Positions 52,072 to 61,094 of a stretch of 64,000 nucleotides of DNA are shown here, one piece after another. The position numbers and the translations under genes are program-made. The notes under the pieces are model-generated. The model worked only from the letters and a program-made list of their open reading frames with translations, was not told where the DNA came from and ran no database searches. Each line of letters starts with the position of its first letter. Position 1 is the stretch's first letter. Source of the DNA: CAIKLP01 sp965279595 (lineage in GTDB: Bacteria; Bacteroidota; Bacteroidia; Sphingobacteriales; Sphingobacteriaceae); contig OZ257246.1 in NCBI GenBank assembly GCA_965279595.1, positions 1,798,001 through 1,862,000 of the forward strand, read 5' to 3'.

Positions 52072-53427
52072 ATGAAATTAGAACACATTCAAAAAGTTTA
52101 TCTAGTGGGCATCGGCGGGATCGGGATGAGTGGATTGGCACGCTATTTTAAAAACAAAGGATGTGTTGTTGCAGGTTATGATAAAACAGCTACTACTTTA
52201 ACTTTAGAATTAGTTGCAGAAGGAATTCCTGTTAGTTATGTTGATGATCAAAATGAAATACCAACTGAATTTTTAATTCATGATCCAGGTACTGTTGTTA
52301 TTTATACTCCCGCAGTTCCTAAAGATAGCCACATACTTTCTTTTTTCTCAAACAATGATTTTGTATTAAGAAAAAGATCACAAGTACTAGGAATAATATC
52401 TGAAGGTTCATTTACCATTGCTGTTGCAGGTACGCATGGTAAAACAACAACTTCATGTATCATCGCACATTTGTTAAAACATAGTGGCTATGATTGCTCA
52501 GCTTTCTTAGGTGGAATTTCTACCAATTACCAAAGCAATGTTTTGTTTTCAGAAAACAATGTCATGGTAGTGGAAGCAGATGAGTTTGATCGTTCATTTT
52601 TAACGCTACATCCTGATATCGCAATTATCACTTCTATGGATGCGGATCACTTAGATATTTATGGTGATAAAAATCATTTAGAAGAATCTTTTAGATTGTT
52701 TGCAAGTCAAGTGAAAAGAGGTGGTCAACTTATTTATCGTTATAACTTGCCAATTAAAAAAACTGGAAAAAGTTATGGTGTAAATTCTACAAGTGCTGAA
52801 TATACCGCACATAACATCCGTATTCAAAATGGTAAATATGTTTTCGATTTTAAAAATGGAAATGTAGAATATAAAAATATGATGTTGGGCTTGCCGGGTT
52901 TGCATAATGTAGAAAACGCAACGGCAGCAATTATTGTAGGTATTATTTTAAATATTTCAGAAGATAAAATTAGAGCAGCATTAGCATCCTTCCTTGGAGT
53001 AAAAAGAAGGTTTGAATATTTAGTTCAAACGGACAAGGTGGTTTACATAGATGATTATGCCCATCATCCAGAAGAACTAAGAGCTTGTATCAATTCTGTT
53101 AAACAACTTTATCCGAATAAAAAATTAACAACCATTTTTCAACCTCATTTATATTCACGCACAAGAGATTTTGCTGAAGGATTCTCTGAAGTATTGAGTT
53201 TGTCGGATGAATTAATCATGTTGGATATTTATCCTGCCAGAGAATTACCTATTGAAGGGGTTAACTCTGAAATGATTTTAGAAAATGTAACAATTGAACA
53301 TAAACAATTAGTTAGTAAACAAAATTTAATTTCCGTTTTATCTAAAATGGAAATAGAAGTATTACTTACTGTTGGTGCTGGTGATATTGATACCATGGTT
53401 AAACCTATTCAAGAATTATTAAGCTAA
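52072..53427 (+). CDS. murC: UDP-MurNAc:L-Ala ligase
   Basis: 451 residues. GIGGIGMSGLA in the N-terminal nucleotide domain and the ATP loop AGTHGKTTTSCII. IDDYAHHPEE and FQPHLYSRT are MurC marks. It performs the first amino-acid addition. It starts one base after murG and shares one base with ftsQ. Confidence 0.96.
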   Translation: MKLEHIQKVYLVGIGGIGMSGLARYFKNKGCVVAGYDKTATTLTLELVAEGIPVSYVDDQNEIPTEFLIHDPGTVVIYTPAVPKDSHILSFFSNNDFVLRKRSQVLGIISEGSFTIAVAGTHGKTTTSCIIAHLLKHSGYDCSAFLGGISTNYQSNVLFSENNVMVVEADEFDRSFLTLHPDIAIITSMDADHLDIYGDKNHLEESFRLFASQVKRGGQLIYRYNLPIKKTGKSYGVNSTSAEYTAHNIRIQNGKYVFDFKNGNVEYKNMMLGLPGLHNVENATAAIIVGIILNISEDKIRAALASFLGVKRRFEYLVQTDKVVYIDDYAHHPEELRACINSVKQLYPNKKLTTIFQPHLYSRTRDFAEGFSEVLSLSDELIMLDIYPARELPIEGVNSEMILENVTIEHKQLVSKQNLISVLSKMEIEVLLTVGAGDIDTMVKPIQELLS

Positions 53428-54284
53428 TGCGAAATATTCAATGGAAGAAAATAGGAATTGCCTTTTTGTGGTTAGTAAGTACAGCTGCAGTTGTTACATC
53501 ATTGGCTTTTGTTGATAAAGAACAAAATGAAGAGCGTTGTAAAAGAATAATTATTCAAGTAAATAAAGAAGATGAAAATTATTTCATCAACAAACAAGAT
53601 GTGTTTTCAATTTTGGTTCGTAATGGAGATTCATTAATTGGCAGAACAACTAATAGCATCAATGTAAAGAGATTAGAAAAAATGATTGCTGATAATAAAT
53701 TTGTTTTGAATGCAGAAGTCTATACTGATTTAGCTGGCGTTTTATATGTAAAAGTAAATCAACGCAAGCCTTTAGTGAGAGTATTTACAGCAGATCATCA
53801 TAGTTTTTATTTAGATGAGAATGGTTTGAAAATGCCATTGTCAACAAACTATGCAGCAAAAGTTTTAGTTGCAAATGGAATGATTGAAGAAGTGTATGGT
53901 GGTATATATGACTCAGTAAAGAATCCAATATTAAAAGATATTTACTTTTTAACTCAATTCATTAAAAATGATCCTTTTTGGGATGCGCAAATTGAACAAA
54001 TATTTGTAGAAGAAAATATGGATTTGATTTTAATACCACGAGTAGGGAATCATAAAATTATTTTCGGTTCAATTGACAAGAAAGAAGACAAGTTTAACAA
54101 CTTAATGATATTTTATAAAAGAGCATTGCCTAAAGTAGGATGGGAAGCATACAATACCATCAGTGTAAAATTTGATGGACAAATTGTTTGTACTCGAAGT
54201 GGTGAAACCATTAGTTTACCTATTGCACCTATTGATACCGCAGCTTCAGATTCAAGTAAACAAATAATAGATAGTCATATTTAA
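53427..54284 (+). CDS. ftsQ: Cell division protein FtsQ/DivIB
   Basis: 285 residues. One membrane helix (about 8-27), a POTRA domain (about 40-110), and a beta domain (about 115-250). LARVFTADHHSFYLDENGLKMP-like sequence is a characteristic Bacteroidota FtsQ stretch. Its periplasmic domains recruit FtsL/FtsB-like proteins. Low overall conservation is normal; position in the cluster supports it. Confidence 0.9.
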   Translation: MRNIQWKKIGIAFLWLVSTAAVVTSLAFVDKEQNEERCKRIIIQVNKEDENYFINKQDVFSILVRNGDSLIGRTTNSINVKRLEKMIADNKFVLNAEVYTDLAGVLYVKVNQRKPLVRVFTADHHSFYLDENGLKMPLSTNYAAKVLVANGMIEEVYGGIYDSVKNPILKDIYFLTQFIKNDPFWDAQIEQIFVEENMDLILIPRVGNHKIIFGSIDKKEDKFNNLMIFYKRALPKVGWEAYNTISVKFDGQIVCTRSGETISLPIAPIDTAASDSSKQIIDSHI

Positions 54285-54289
54285 AGATT

Positions 54290-55612
54290 ATGGAAAACAA
54301 CGAAATTATAGTAGGATTAGACATTGGTACAACAAAGATTTGTGCTATTGTGGGTATGCGTACTGAGCATGGAAAAATTGAAATACTTGGAATGGGAAAG
54401 GCTGATTCGGCTGGTGTTTCACGTGGTGTAGTTACGAATATTGAGAAAACAATTATCGGTATAAAAGCAGCAGTTGCAGAAGCTAGTGCACAATCAAATT
54501 GTGAAATTTCTGAAGTGGTTGTTGGAATTGCAGGGCAACATATCAAAAGTTTGCAACACCGCGGTATCATTGTTAGAAACAGTACGGAAGATGAAATTTC
54601 AAGAGTAGATGTGGATCGCTTAATTGAAGATATGTACCGTTTGGCAATGCCTCCAGGTGAACAAATTATACATGTGTTGCCTCAAGAGTTTACTGTTGAT
54701 AATGAGCAAGGAGTACTTGATCCAATTGGTATGTCAGGAGTAAGATTAGAAGCTAATTTCCATGTGATTACCGGACAAATTACTGCTGCCAATAATATTT
54801 ACAAATGTGTTACGAAGGCTAGTTTGAATACTGTTGATTTAGTTTTAGAACCATTAGCATCCGCTGAAGCAGTGTTAAGTGATGAAGAGAAAGAAGCTGG
54901 AGTTGTATTAATTGATATAGGTGGTGGAACCACTGATATTGCTATATTCTATGAAGGAATTATTCGTCATACCGCAGTAATTCCTTTCGGTGGAAATAGT
55001 GTAACTGAAGATATTAGAGAAGGTTGTGCAGTGATGAAAAATACTGCCGAAGCTTTGAAAGTAAAATTCGGTTCTGCACTTGCAGATGAAAATAAAGAAG
55101 AAGAAATTATTTCTATTCAAGGATTAAGAGGACGTGAACCAAAAGAAGTTTCTGTGAAAAATTTAGCTTATGTAATTCAAGCTAGAATGGAAGAAATTTT
55201 GGAGCAAGTAAAATATGAAATTCAAACTTCAGGTTTTGAGAAAAAAATTAGAGCAGGTGCAGGTATTGTAATCACAGGAGGTGGAGCTCAATTGAAACAC
55301 ATTACTCAATTAGTGGAGTATGTAACGGGTATTGATGCTAGAATTGGTTATCCAAATGAACATTTAGCTAAATCAAATTCAGAAGTGATTAAAAGCCCAA
55401 TGTATTCAACAGGTATAGGGCTTGTGATTAAAGGTTTGCAAGACATCGAACAAAAGAAATCAAAGCAAACTAATACGAAAGAACAAGTACAAGTTAAAGA
55501 AAATCCAGAAGACAGAGAACGTAAACAAAGAAAAGGTTTCTTAACTAATTTGATTAAAAAAGGTGAAGAGCTTTTCTTAAACGATATTGACGATAAAGAT
55601 TTTATCAAATAA
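54290..55612 (+). CDS. ftsA: Cell division protein FtsA
   Basis: 440 residues, actin-like fold. GLDIGTTKICAIVG phosphate loop, IDIGGGTTDIAIF second loop, and VITGGGAQLKHI adenosine loop. A basic, probably amphipathic tail follows (about 380-440). It tethers FtsZ to the membrane. 5 bp after ftsQ. Confidence 0.96.
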   Translation: MENNEIIVGLDIGTTKICAIVGMRTEHGKIEILGMGKADSAGVSRGVVTNIEKTIIGIKAAVAEASAQSNCEISEVVVGIAGQHIKSLQHRGIIVRNSTEDEISRVDVDRLIEDMYRLAMPPGEQIIHVLPQEFTVDNEQGVLDPIGMSGVRLEANFHVITGQITAANNIYKCVTKASLNTVDLVLEPLASAEAVLSDEEKEAGVVLIDIGGGTTDIAIFYEGIIRHTAVIPFGGNSVTEDIREGCAVMKNTAEALKVKFGSALADENKEEEIISIQGLRGREPKEVSVKNLAYVIQARMEEILEQVKYEIQTSGFEKKIRAGAGIVITGGGAQLKHITQLVEYVTGIDARIGYPNEHLAKSNSEVIKSPMYSTGIGLVIKGLQDIEQKKSKQTNTKEQVQVKENPEDRERKQRKGFLTNLIKKGEELFLNDIDDKDFIK

Positions 55613-55674
55613 AAATAAATTAACCTTTGGAAATGGGTTGATCATTAAAATGTAAAACATAAAACAGAAATAAC

Positions 55675-57393
55675 ATGAAATTCGAAATGCTGAAAGATAA
55701 ATCATCAATCATTAAGGTGATTGGTGTTGGTGGGGGCGGTGGTAATGCTGTCAACCATATGTACAATCAAGGCATCATTGGTGTGGATTTTATTATATGC
55801 AATACCGATGCGCAAGCATTGGAGTTGAGTCCGATACCCAATAAAGTACAATTAGGTTCAAGCTTAACTGAAGGAAGAGGAGCAGGCTCAATTCCTGAAG
55901 TTGGGAAAAATTCAGCTATTGAATCTATTGAAGATGTAAAAGATTTATTAGGTGCAACAACCAAAATGGTTTTCATTACAGCTGGAATGGGCGGTGGCAC
56001 TGGAACTGGAGCAAGTCCAATTATTTGTCAAGCTGCAAAAGAATTAGGAATACTTACCGTTGGTATTGTAACTACACCATTTAATTTCGAAGGAAAACGT
56101 AGAAAGCATCAAGCTGATGAAGGCTTAGAAGCATTGAAAAAACATGTGGATACTTTACTTGTAATTTCCAATGATAAGTTACGTGAAATGTATGGTAACT
56201 TAACATTGTCGAATGCTTTTGCAGAGGCCGATAATATTTTAACTACTGCTGCCAAAGGCATTGCAGAAATCATCACTGTTCCTGGATATATAAACGTTGA
56301 CTTTGAAGATGTAAAAACAGTCATGCAAAATAGCGGTGTGGCAATCATGGGTTCAGCATCTGCTGAAGGAGAAGGTCGCGCATACAAAGCAGTACAAGCA
56401 GCATTGGCTTCACCATTATTAAATGATAACGATATTGAAGGTGCTCGTTATATTTTATTAAATATTACTTCTGGTGAAAAAGAAGTTTTGATGGATGAAG
56501 TTTCTGAAATCACAGACTATATTCAAAATCAAGCAGGCTTAACAGCTGATATAATTTGGGGTAACTGTTATGATGAAACTTTAGGAGATAAAATTTCTGT
56601 AACGCTTATTGCTACTGGTTTTCAAACTAAAACAGAGCGCATAGAAAAAATGGGTACCGTAACAGAGAAAAAAGTTATTCCATTAACTATTCAAAATGTA
56701 AAAGAAATTGAAACGGAAGCGTTAAAAGTTAATCCAATTGAAGAAGTAAAAGAAGAAATAAAAGAAGAAATTGTTGTTGCAGAGATAGAAGTAAAAACAG
56801 AAATACAAATTGAATTAAAAGAAAATTTTGTAATTGCAGAAAAAGTAGAAGATGTAATTCCAGAAATTGAAGCAACTGTTTTGGAAAAAGCTCCTCCAAT
56901 GGAATTGAAAAAACATATTTTAGAAGAAGAAGATTTGCGCAAGCAAGAAGAAGAAATGAGCTCTCCTTCAATTCAGTTTCAAAGTCCAAAGCCTACTAAG
57001 CAAGTAAATCTTTTTGATTTTATTTCTGAAGTAAGCACTCCTGTTGAAACAAGCAATGAAGCTGAACCTTTCCGCTTATTGGAAAAAGAAGAAGTTCAAT
57101 TTACAGTAATAAATAAAACTCCTGAACCTTCAGAAGCTGATAGAGAATTAGAAGAACAACTAAAAAGAAATAAGGAACGCATTTCTCGATTAAAAGAATT
57201 GAGTATGAAATTACGTACACCTAATGGTTTAAATGATTTAGAAAATGAGCCAGCTTATTTACGTAAAAAACAAAATTTAGATACAGTTCCACATTCTTCT
57301 GAATCACAAGTTTCTCGTTTTACTTTAGGTGAAGATCAAGGCGAACCTCAAATCAGACCAAATAATTCATTCCTACATGACAATGTAGATTAA
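55675..57393 (+). CDS. ftsZ: Cell division protein FtsZ with long C-terminal tail
   Basis: 572 residues. The tubulin signature GMGGGTGTGASP and KVIGVGGGGGNAVNHM are in the GTPase domain (about 1-315). The remainder is a long low-complexity tail, very rich in Glu/Lys/Val (about 345-430) with a basic patch later, ending in NSFLHDNVD, the terminal motif usual in Bacteroidota. The tail is much longer than in E. coli FtsZ (383 residues in total). It forms the Z ring. A 62-bp spacer follows ftsA. Confidence 0.96.
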   Translation: MKFEMLKDKSSIIKVIGVGGGGGNAVNHMYNQGIIGVDFIICNTDAQALELSPIPNKVQLGSSLTEGRGAGSIPEVGKNSAIESIEDVKDLLGATTKMVFITAGMGGGTGTGASPIICQAAKELGILTVGIVTTPFNFEGKRRKHQADEGLEALKKHVDTLLVISNDKLREMYGNLTLSNAFAEADNILTTAAKGIAEIITVPGYINVDFEDVKTVMQNSGVAIMGSASAEGEGRAYKAVQAALASPLLNDNDIEGARYILLNITSGEKEVLMDEVSEITDYIQNQAGLTADIIWGNCYDETLGDKISVTLIATGFQTKTERIEKMGTVTEKKVIPLTIQNVKEIETEALKVNPIEEVKEEIKEEIVVAEIEVKTEIQIELKENFVIAEKVEDVIPEIEATVLEKAPPMELKKHILEEEDLRKQEEEMSSPSIQFQSPKPTKQVNLFDFISEVSTPVETSNEAEPFRLLEKEEVQFTVINKTPEPSEADRELEEQLKRNKERISRLKELSMKLRTPNGLNDLENEPAYLRKKQNLDTVPHSSESQVSRFTLGEDQGEPQIRPNNSFLHDNVD

Positions 57394-57414
57394 CAATAAT
57401 TAAAGATAGCCGTG

Positions 57415-57447
57415 AGTGTCATTCTCGAAAGGGGGTGGCACTTTTTT
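57415..57447 (+). terminator. Intrinsic terminator of the dcw cluster
   Basis: A 12-bp stem with several G-T pairs (57415-57426 with 57431-57442), GAAA tetraloop, then TTTTTT. It lies 22 bp after the ftsZ stop. Confidence 0.85.
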
Positions 57448-57627
57448 AATGTGTTAATAATTTAATGTGTTGATGTGTTAATTTGAGAAATAGCTACTAA
57501 AATCATATTCAAATGATAATTAAAGGACCTATTAATGCAATATCACAAACTTATCTTCACAATTATTACCATAGGGCTAATCAACACATTATCTAATCAA
57601 CACATTAACACATTATCACATCACAAT
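57445..57627. repeat. Inverted arms of degenerate TGTGTTRAT repeats
   Basis: The left arm (57445-57480) is built of AATGTGTTAAT and AATGTGTTGATGTG units; the right arm (57574-57627) has the complement (AATCAACACATTA, AACACATTATCACATCAC). About 90 bp of unrelated sequence lies between them. The arms could form a hairpin. No ORF is contained. Looks like a REP- or MITE-type intergenic element; family unknown. Confidence 0.68.
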
Positions 57628-57650
57628 TCTTCTAGTTTCCAAAAAATCGG

Positions 57651-57658
57651 TAAATTTG
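57651..57658 (+). promoter_or_regulatory. Candidate -7 box (TAAATTTG) for the oxoamine synthase
   Basis: TAAATTTG exactly fits TAnnTTTG and lies 28 bp before the TTG start at 57686. A start at 57656 would fall within the box, which supports the later start. The -33 is weak. Confidence 0.5.
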
Positions 57659-57685
57659 CCGAATTACGTACTAAATATTAAAATA

Positions 57686-58930
57686 TTGGACTTATTTGAC
57701 AAATTAGCGAACCGCGGACCATTGGGTCAGCATCAGAAAATGGCTCATGGCTATTTTACTTTTCCCAAATTAGAAGGTGAAATCAGTAACCGTATGGTGT
57801 TCAGAGGAAAGGAGCATTTGATTTGGAGTTTAAATAATTACTTAGGTCTTGCCAATCACCCTGAAGTTAGAAAAGCAGATGCCGAAGGTGCTGCACAGTT
57901 TGGCTTGGCATTACCTATGGGTGCACGTATGATGTCAGGTAACTCTAATCATCATGAGCAATTAGAGCGTGAATTAGCTGCTTTTGTAAAGAGAGAAGAC
58001 GCTTTCTTATTAAATTTTGGCTACCAAGGAATGCTTTCTATCATTGATACTTTAGTTAGTCGTCATGATGTAATTGTATATGATGCCGAATCACATGCAT
58101 GTATCATTGATGGTGTTCGTTTACATCAAGGCAAACGTTTTGTGTACAATCACAACGACATGGAAAGTCTTGAAAAGCAATTGGAGCGAGCAACTAAAAT
58201 GATTGAAGGTACTCCAGGTGGAATTTTGGTAATTACAGAAGGTGTATTCGGAATGTCAGGAGCTCAAGGTAATTTAAAAGGTGTTGTTGCATTAAAAGAT
58301 AAATATGATTTCAGATTATTAGTTGATGATGCTCATGGTTTTGGTACTATGGGTGCCACTGGTGCTGGAACTGATGAAGAGCAAGGTGTTCAAGCCGGTG
58401 TTGATGTTTATTTTGGAACTTTTGCAAAGTCAATGGCAGGTATCGGTGCATTTGTTGCTGCTACTGAAAATGTTATTGATTTTTTAAGATATAACATGCG
58501 CTCTCAAACTTTCGCTAAATCAATCCCAATGCCAATGATTATTGGTTTGTTAAAACGACTTGATTTATTGAAGAATAGTCCTGAATTAAAAGATAATTTA
58601 TGGACAATTGTAAGAGCTTTACAGTCTGGATTAAGAGAAAGAGGCTTTAATATTGGGAATACCAATTCTCCAGTAACCCCTGTTTTCTTAGAAGGTACAT
58701 TAAATGAGGCAACTAATATTGTGATGGATTTAAGAGAAAACTATAGTATTTTCTGCTCTATAGTAACTTATCCAGTAGTACCTAAAGGTGTGATAATGTT
58801 GAGGTTAATACCATCCGCCATACATACTTTAGCCGATGTTGAAGAGACATTAATTGCTTATTCTGACATTGCTGAAAAGCTAAAAGCAGGTTATTATGAG
58901 TCAAAATCACCTGTTTCAGTAAATGCATAA
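57686..58930 (+). CDS. Alpha-oxoamine synthase family (KBL/BioF/SPT-like) PLP enzyme
   Basis: 414 residues from TTG 57686 (MDLFDKLANRGPLG). This matches where close relatives begin, and the promoter-like box at 57651-57658 excludes the earlier TTG. Aminotransferase fold I: DDAHGFGTMG, the PLP lysine in GTFAKSMAG, and an ESHACIID stretch. It condenses an amino acid with an acyl-CoA. Candidates are serine palmitoyltransferase (sphingolipids), 2-amino-3-ketobutyrate CoA ligase or 8-amino-7-oxononanoate synthase; substrate not proven, and no biotin or threonine genes are adjacent. Confidence 0.88.
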   Translation: MDLFDKLANRGPLGQHQKMAHGYFTFPKLEGEISNRMVFRGKEHLIWSLNNYLGLANHPEVRKADAEGAAQFGLALPMGARMMSGNSNHHEQLERELAAFVKREDAFLLNFGYQGMLSIIDTLVSRHDVIVYDAESHACIIDGVRLHQGKRFVYNHNDMESLEKQLERATKMIEGTPGGILVITEGVFGMSGAQGNLKGVVALKDKYDFRLLVDDAHGFGTMGATGAGTDEEQGVQAGVDVYFGTFAKSMAGIGAFVAATENVIDFLRYNMRSQTFAKSIPMPMIIGLLKRLDLLKNSPELKDNLWTIVRALQSGLRERGFNIGNTNSPVTPVFLEGTLNEATNIVMDLRENYSIFCSIVTYPVVPKGVIMLRLIPSAIHTLADVEETLIAYSDIAEKLKAGYYESKSPVSVNA

Positions 58931-58945
58931 TAATTAATTATAGAC

Positions 58946-58976
58946 TTTGTTATTTGGAAAAATCCACTTACATTAG
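58946..58976 (+). promoter_or_regulatory. Candidate promoter of the histone-like gene
   Basis: TTTG (58946-58949), 19-bp spacer and TACATTAG (58969-58976), one mismatch from TAnnTTTG. It lies 52 bp before the ATG. Confidence 0.4.
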
Positions 58977-59027
58977 CTATAACAAAACAATTATTGTAAA
59001 ACCAAAACATAAAAAGGAGTTTTCAAA

Positions 59028-59228
59028 ATGAAAAAATTCAATGACTTTAAGAAAATGGTAGCTGACTTAGAAGGTGATGCCGACAAATTTTATAACAAAG
59101 GTAACAGCGCAGCAGGTACGCGAGTTAGAAAAGGGATGCAAGATCTTAAAAACTTAGCTCAGGCTATTCGTTTAGAAGTTCAAGAAAGAAAAAACAGTGA
59201 AGCTCCAGCAGCTCCAAAGAAAAAATAG
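59028..59228 (+). CDS. Histone H1-like small DNA-binding protein
   Basis: 66 residues, helical and basic: KKFNDFKKMVADLEGDAD, KFYNKGNSAAGTRVRKGM and QDLKNLAQAIR, ending in an Ala/Pro/Lys tail (APAAPKKK). The same layout is found in the bacterial H1-like (Hc1-type) family in Bacteroidota. It probably packs or bridges DNA. A clear ribosome site AAGGAG (59014-59019) 8 nt upstream and a strong terminator suggest high expression as a single gene. Confidence 0.85.
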   Translation: MKKFNDFKKMVADLEGDADKFYNKGNSAAGTRVRKGMQDLKNLAQAIRLEVQERKNSEAPAAPKKK

Positions 59229-59250
59229 TTATTGAACAATACTATTAAAT

Positions 59251-59282
59251 AAGACTCTTCTACTCCAAGAAGGGTCTTTTTT
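59251..59282 (+). terminator. Intrinsic terminator after the histone-like gene
   Basis: AAGACTCTTCT (59251-59261) pairs with AGAAGGGTCTT (59268-59278), 11 bp with one G-T pair and a 6-nt loop, followed by T's. Confidence 0.88.
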
Positions 59283-59376
59283 ATTTATATCTTCTTATTG
59301 TCATAAATTTCAAACATGATTTTAATCATAATTTAATTATTACAAGTATTACATATTTGAATATCAATTCAAATCT

Positions 59377-60729
59377 ATGAGTAACCTTGTTCAAAAGTAC
59401 AATAAACCAACACCACGCTATACAAGCTATCCAACAGTTCCTAATTGGGATAATGCAATCGACCAAAAATCATGGTCCTTATTAGTTCAAGAAGAATTTA
59501 ATTTAACAAACCATAAAGAAGGCATTAGTTTATATATTCATTTACCTTTTTGTGAAAGCTTATGCACTTATTGTGGATGCAATACCCGCATCACAGTTAA
59601 TCATGAAGTAGAACAGCCATATATCAAAGCCTTATTAAAAGAATTTGATTTATACCTTGCAATATTTGGTTCAAAACCTAGATTGGCTGAACTCCATTTA
59701 GGTGGTGGTACTCCAACTTTTTTTCACCATAATCAATTAGCAAATCTTTTAAATTCAATTTTTGAAAAAGTTACAGTTTTAGAAAACGCTAATCTTAGCT
59801 TTGAAGCACATCCAGCTAATACTACTGAAGAACATTTGAAAATGTTTCGCTCTTTTGGTTTCAATCGGTTAAGCTTAGGTATTCAAGATTTCGATCCAAT
59901 CGTACAATTGCTCATCAATAGAAAACAATCGTTTGAAGATGTTCAAAATGTAATGATCAAAGCAAGGGAATTGGGTTTCGAATCCATTAATTTTGATTTG
60001 ATTTATGGTTTACCTAAACAATCATTAGAAGGTATTAAAAATACTGTTCAACAAGTCATTCAATTAAAACCTGATCGAATAGCTTTTTATAGCTATGCGC
60101 ATGTGCCTTGGTTAAAACCCGGACAAAGAAAATATTCGGAAATTGACTTACCAAAAGATGAAGAAAAGCGAGAGCTATATGAAACAGGAAAAGCTATGCT
60201 TGAAAATGCAGGCTTTATTGAGATAGGTTTTGATCATTTCTCACTTGCGAATGATGCTTTGAATATTGCCAAAGCAGATAAAACCTTACACCGCAATTTC
60301 ATGGGATATACTGAACGTAAAACCGGCTTACTTGTTGGACTTGGAGTTTCTTCTATAAGTGATTCATGGACTTCTTTTATTCAAAATGAGAAGAAATTAG
60401 AAGATTACTATAAGCGTATTGAGTTGAATGAATTTCCAATCACTAAATCTCATTATTTATCAAAAGAAGATGAAAAAAGAAAGTCAATCATTCTCTCATT
60501 AATGTGCCAACAAGAAGTTATTCTTTCAAGTGATAATTGTACTAATGATTTTTTTATGGAATTGCAAGAAAATGCTATTGATTTAATAAATGATGGATTA
60601 ATTTATTTCGATAAAAATAAATTAAAAGTAACACATGCAGGTATTCCTTTTTTAAGAGTGATTTGTACACTGTTTGATACCTATTTGGATAAGGATGAAG
60701 GCATCCAACGATATAGTTTAACAATTTAG
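59377..60729 (+). CDS. hemN: Oxygen-independent coproporphyrinogen III oxidase
   Basis: 450 residues, radical SAM enzyme. CESLCTYCGC carries the cluster cysteines C59, C63 and C66; the GGGTPTFF motif and LGIQDFDPIVQ follow. Length is that of HemN rather than the shorter HemW. It decarboxylates coproporphyrinogen III in heme synthesis without oxygen. Converges on the DUF1801 gene with an 8-bp gap. Confidence 0.95.
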   Translation: MSNLVQKYNKPTPRYTSYPTVPNWDNAIDQKSWSLLVQEEFNLTNHKEGISLYIHLPFCESLCTYCGCNTRITVNHEVEQPYIKALLKEFDLYLAIFGSKPRLAELHLGGGTPTFFHHNQLANLLNSIFEKVTVLENANLSFEAHPANTTEEHLKMFRSFGFNRLSLGIQDFDPIVQLLINRKQSFEDVQNVMIKARELGFESINFDLIYGLPKQSLEGIKNTVQQVIQLKPDRIAFYSYAHVPWLKPGQRKYSEIDLPKDEEKRELYETGKAMLENAGFIEIGFDHFSLANDALNIAKADKTLHRNFMGYTERKTGLLVGLGVSSISDSWTSFIQNEKKLEDYYKRIELNEFPITKSHYLSKEDEKRKSIILSLMCQQEVILSSDNCTNDFFMELQENAIDLINDGLIYFDKNKLKVTHAGIPFLRVICTLFDTYLDKDEGIQRYSLTI

Positions 60730-60737
60730 AAGGTATA

Positions 60738-61082
60738 TTATTTTGATAATTGAATAGCTTCTAAAATCAATTTCTTTATCAATTGAATGGGTAAATCTTT
60801 ATGTGGATTAATCGGCAATACTTTCATTTTTATTCTTTCTTCTGAAATCAATTCTTTATGGTTCATCTTATTGCCATCCACAAATCCTATATAAGGGTAA
60901 AGCGTTTTTTTATTGACCCATAAATAGCAAATTCTTTTATCTTGATAAAAAAAGAAAGGCATACCATACTTCCAAGCAGTACTGAACTTTGGATCAATAG
61001 AAAGTATAAATTCTTTTAAAGATAACAGACAGCTGCTATTGGGTTCTGGATGATTTAAATAATAATTATCTAATTGGCTCAT
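60738..61082 (-). CDS. DUF1801 domain protein
   Basis: 114 residues. STAWKYGMPFFFYQDKRICYLWV and PYIGFVDGNKM are the DUF1801 core. Function unknown. The start is 12 bp after murI on the same strand, so it is the last gene of the DUF6913-dapA-murI run. Confidence 0.87.
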   Translation of the reverse strand: MSQLDNYYLNHPEPNSSCLLSLKEFILSIDPKFSTAWKYGMPFFFYQDKRICYLWVNKKTLYPYIGFVDGNKMNHKELISEERIKMKVLPINPHKDLPIQLIKKLILEAIQLSK

Positions 61083-61094
61083 CTTATAAATGAT

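Noticed and set aside
57445..57627. Possible CRISPR or phage attachment site
   Set aside because: Arms are inverted and degenerate; no integrase, tRNA or spacers.
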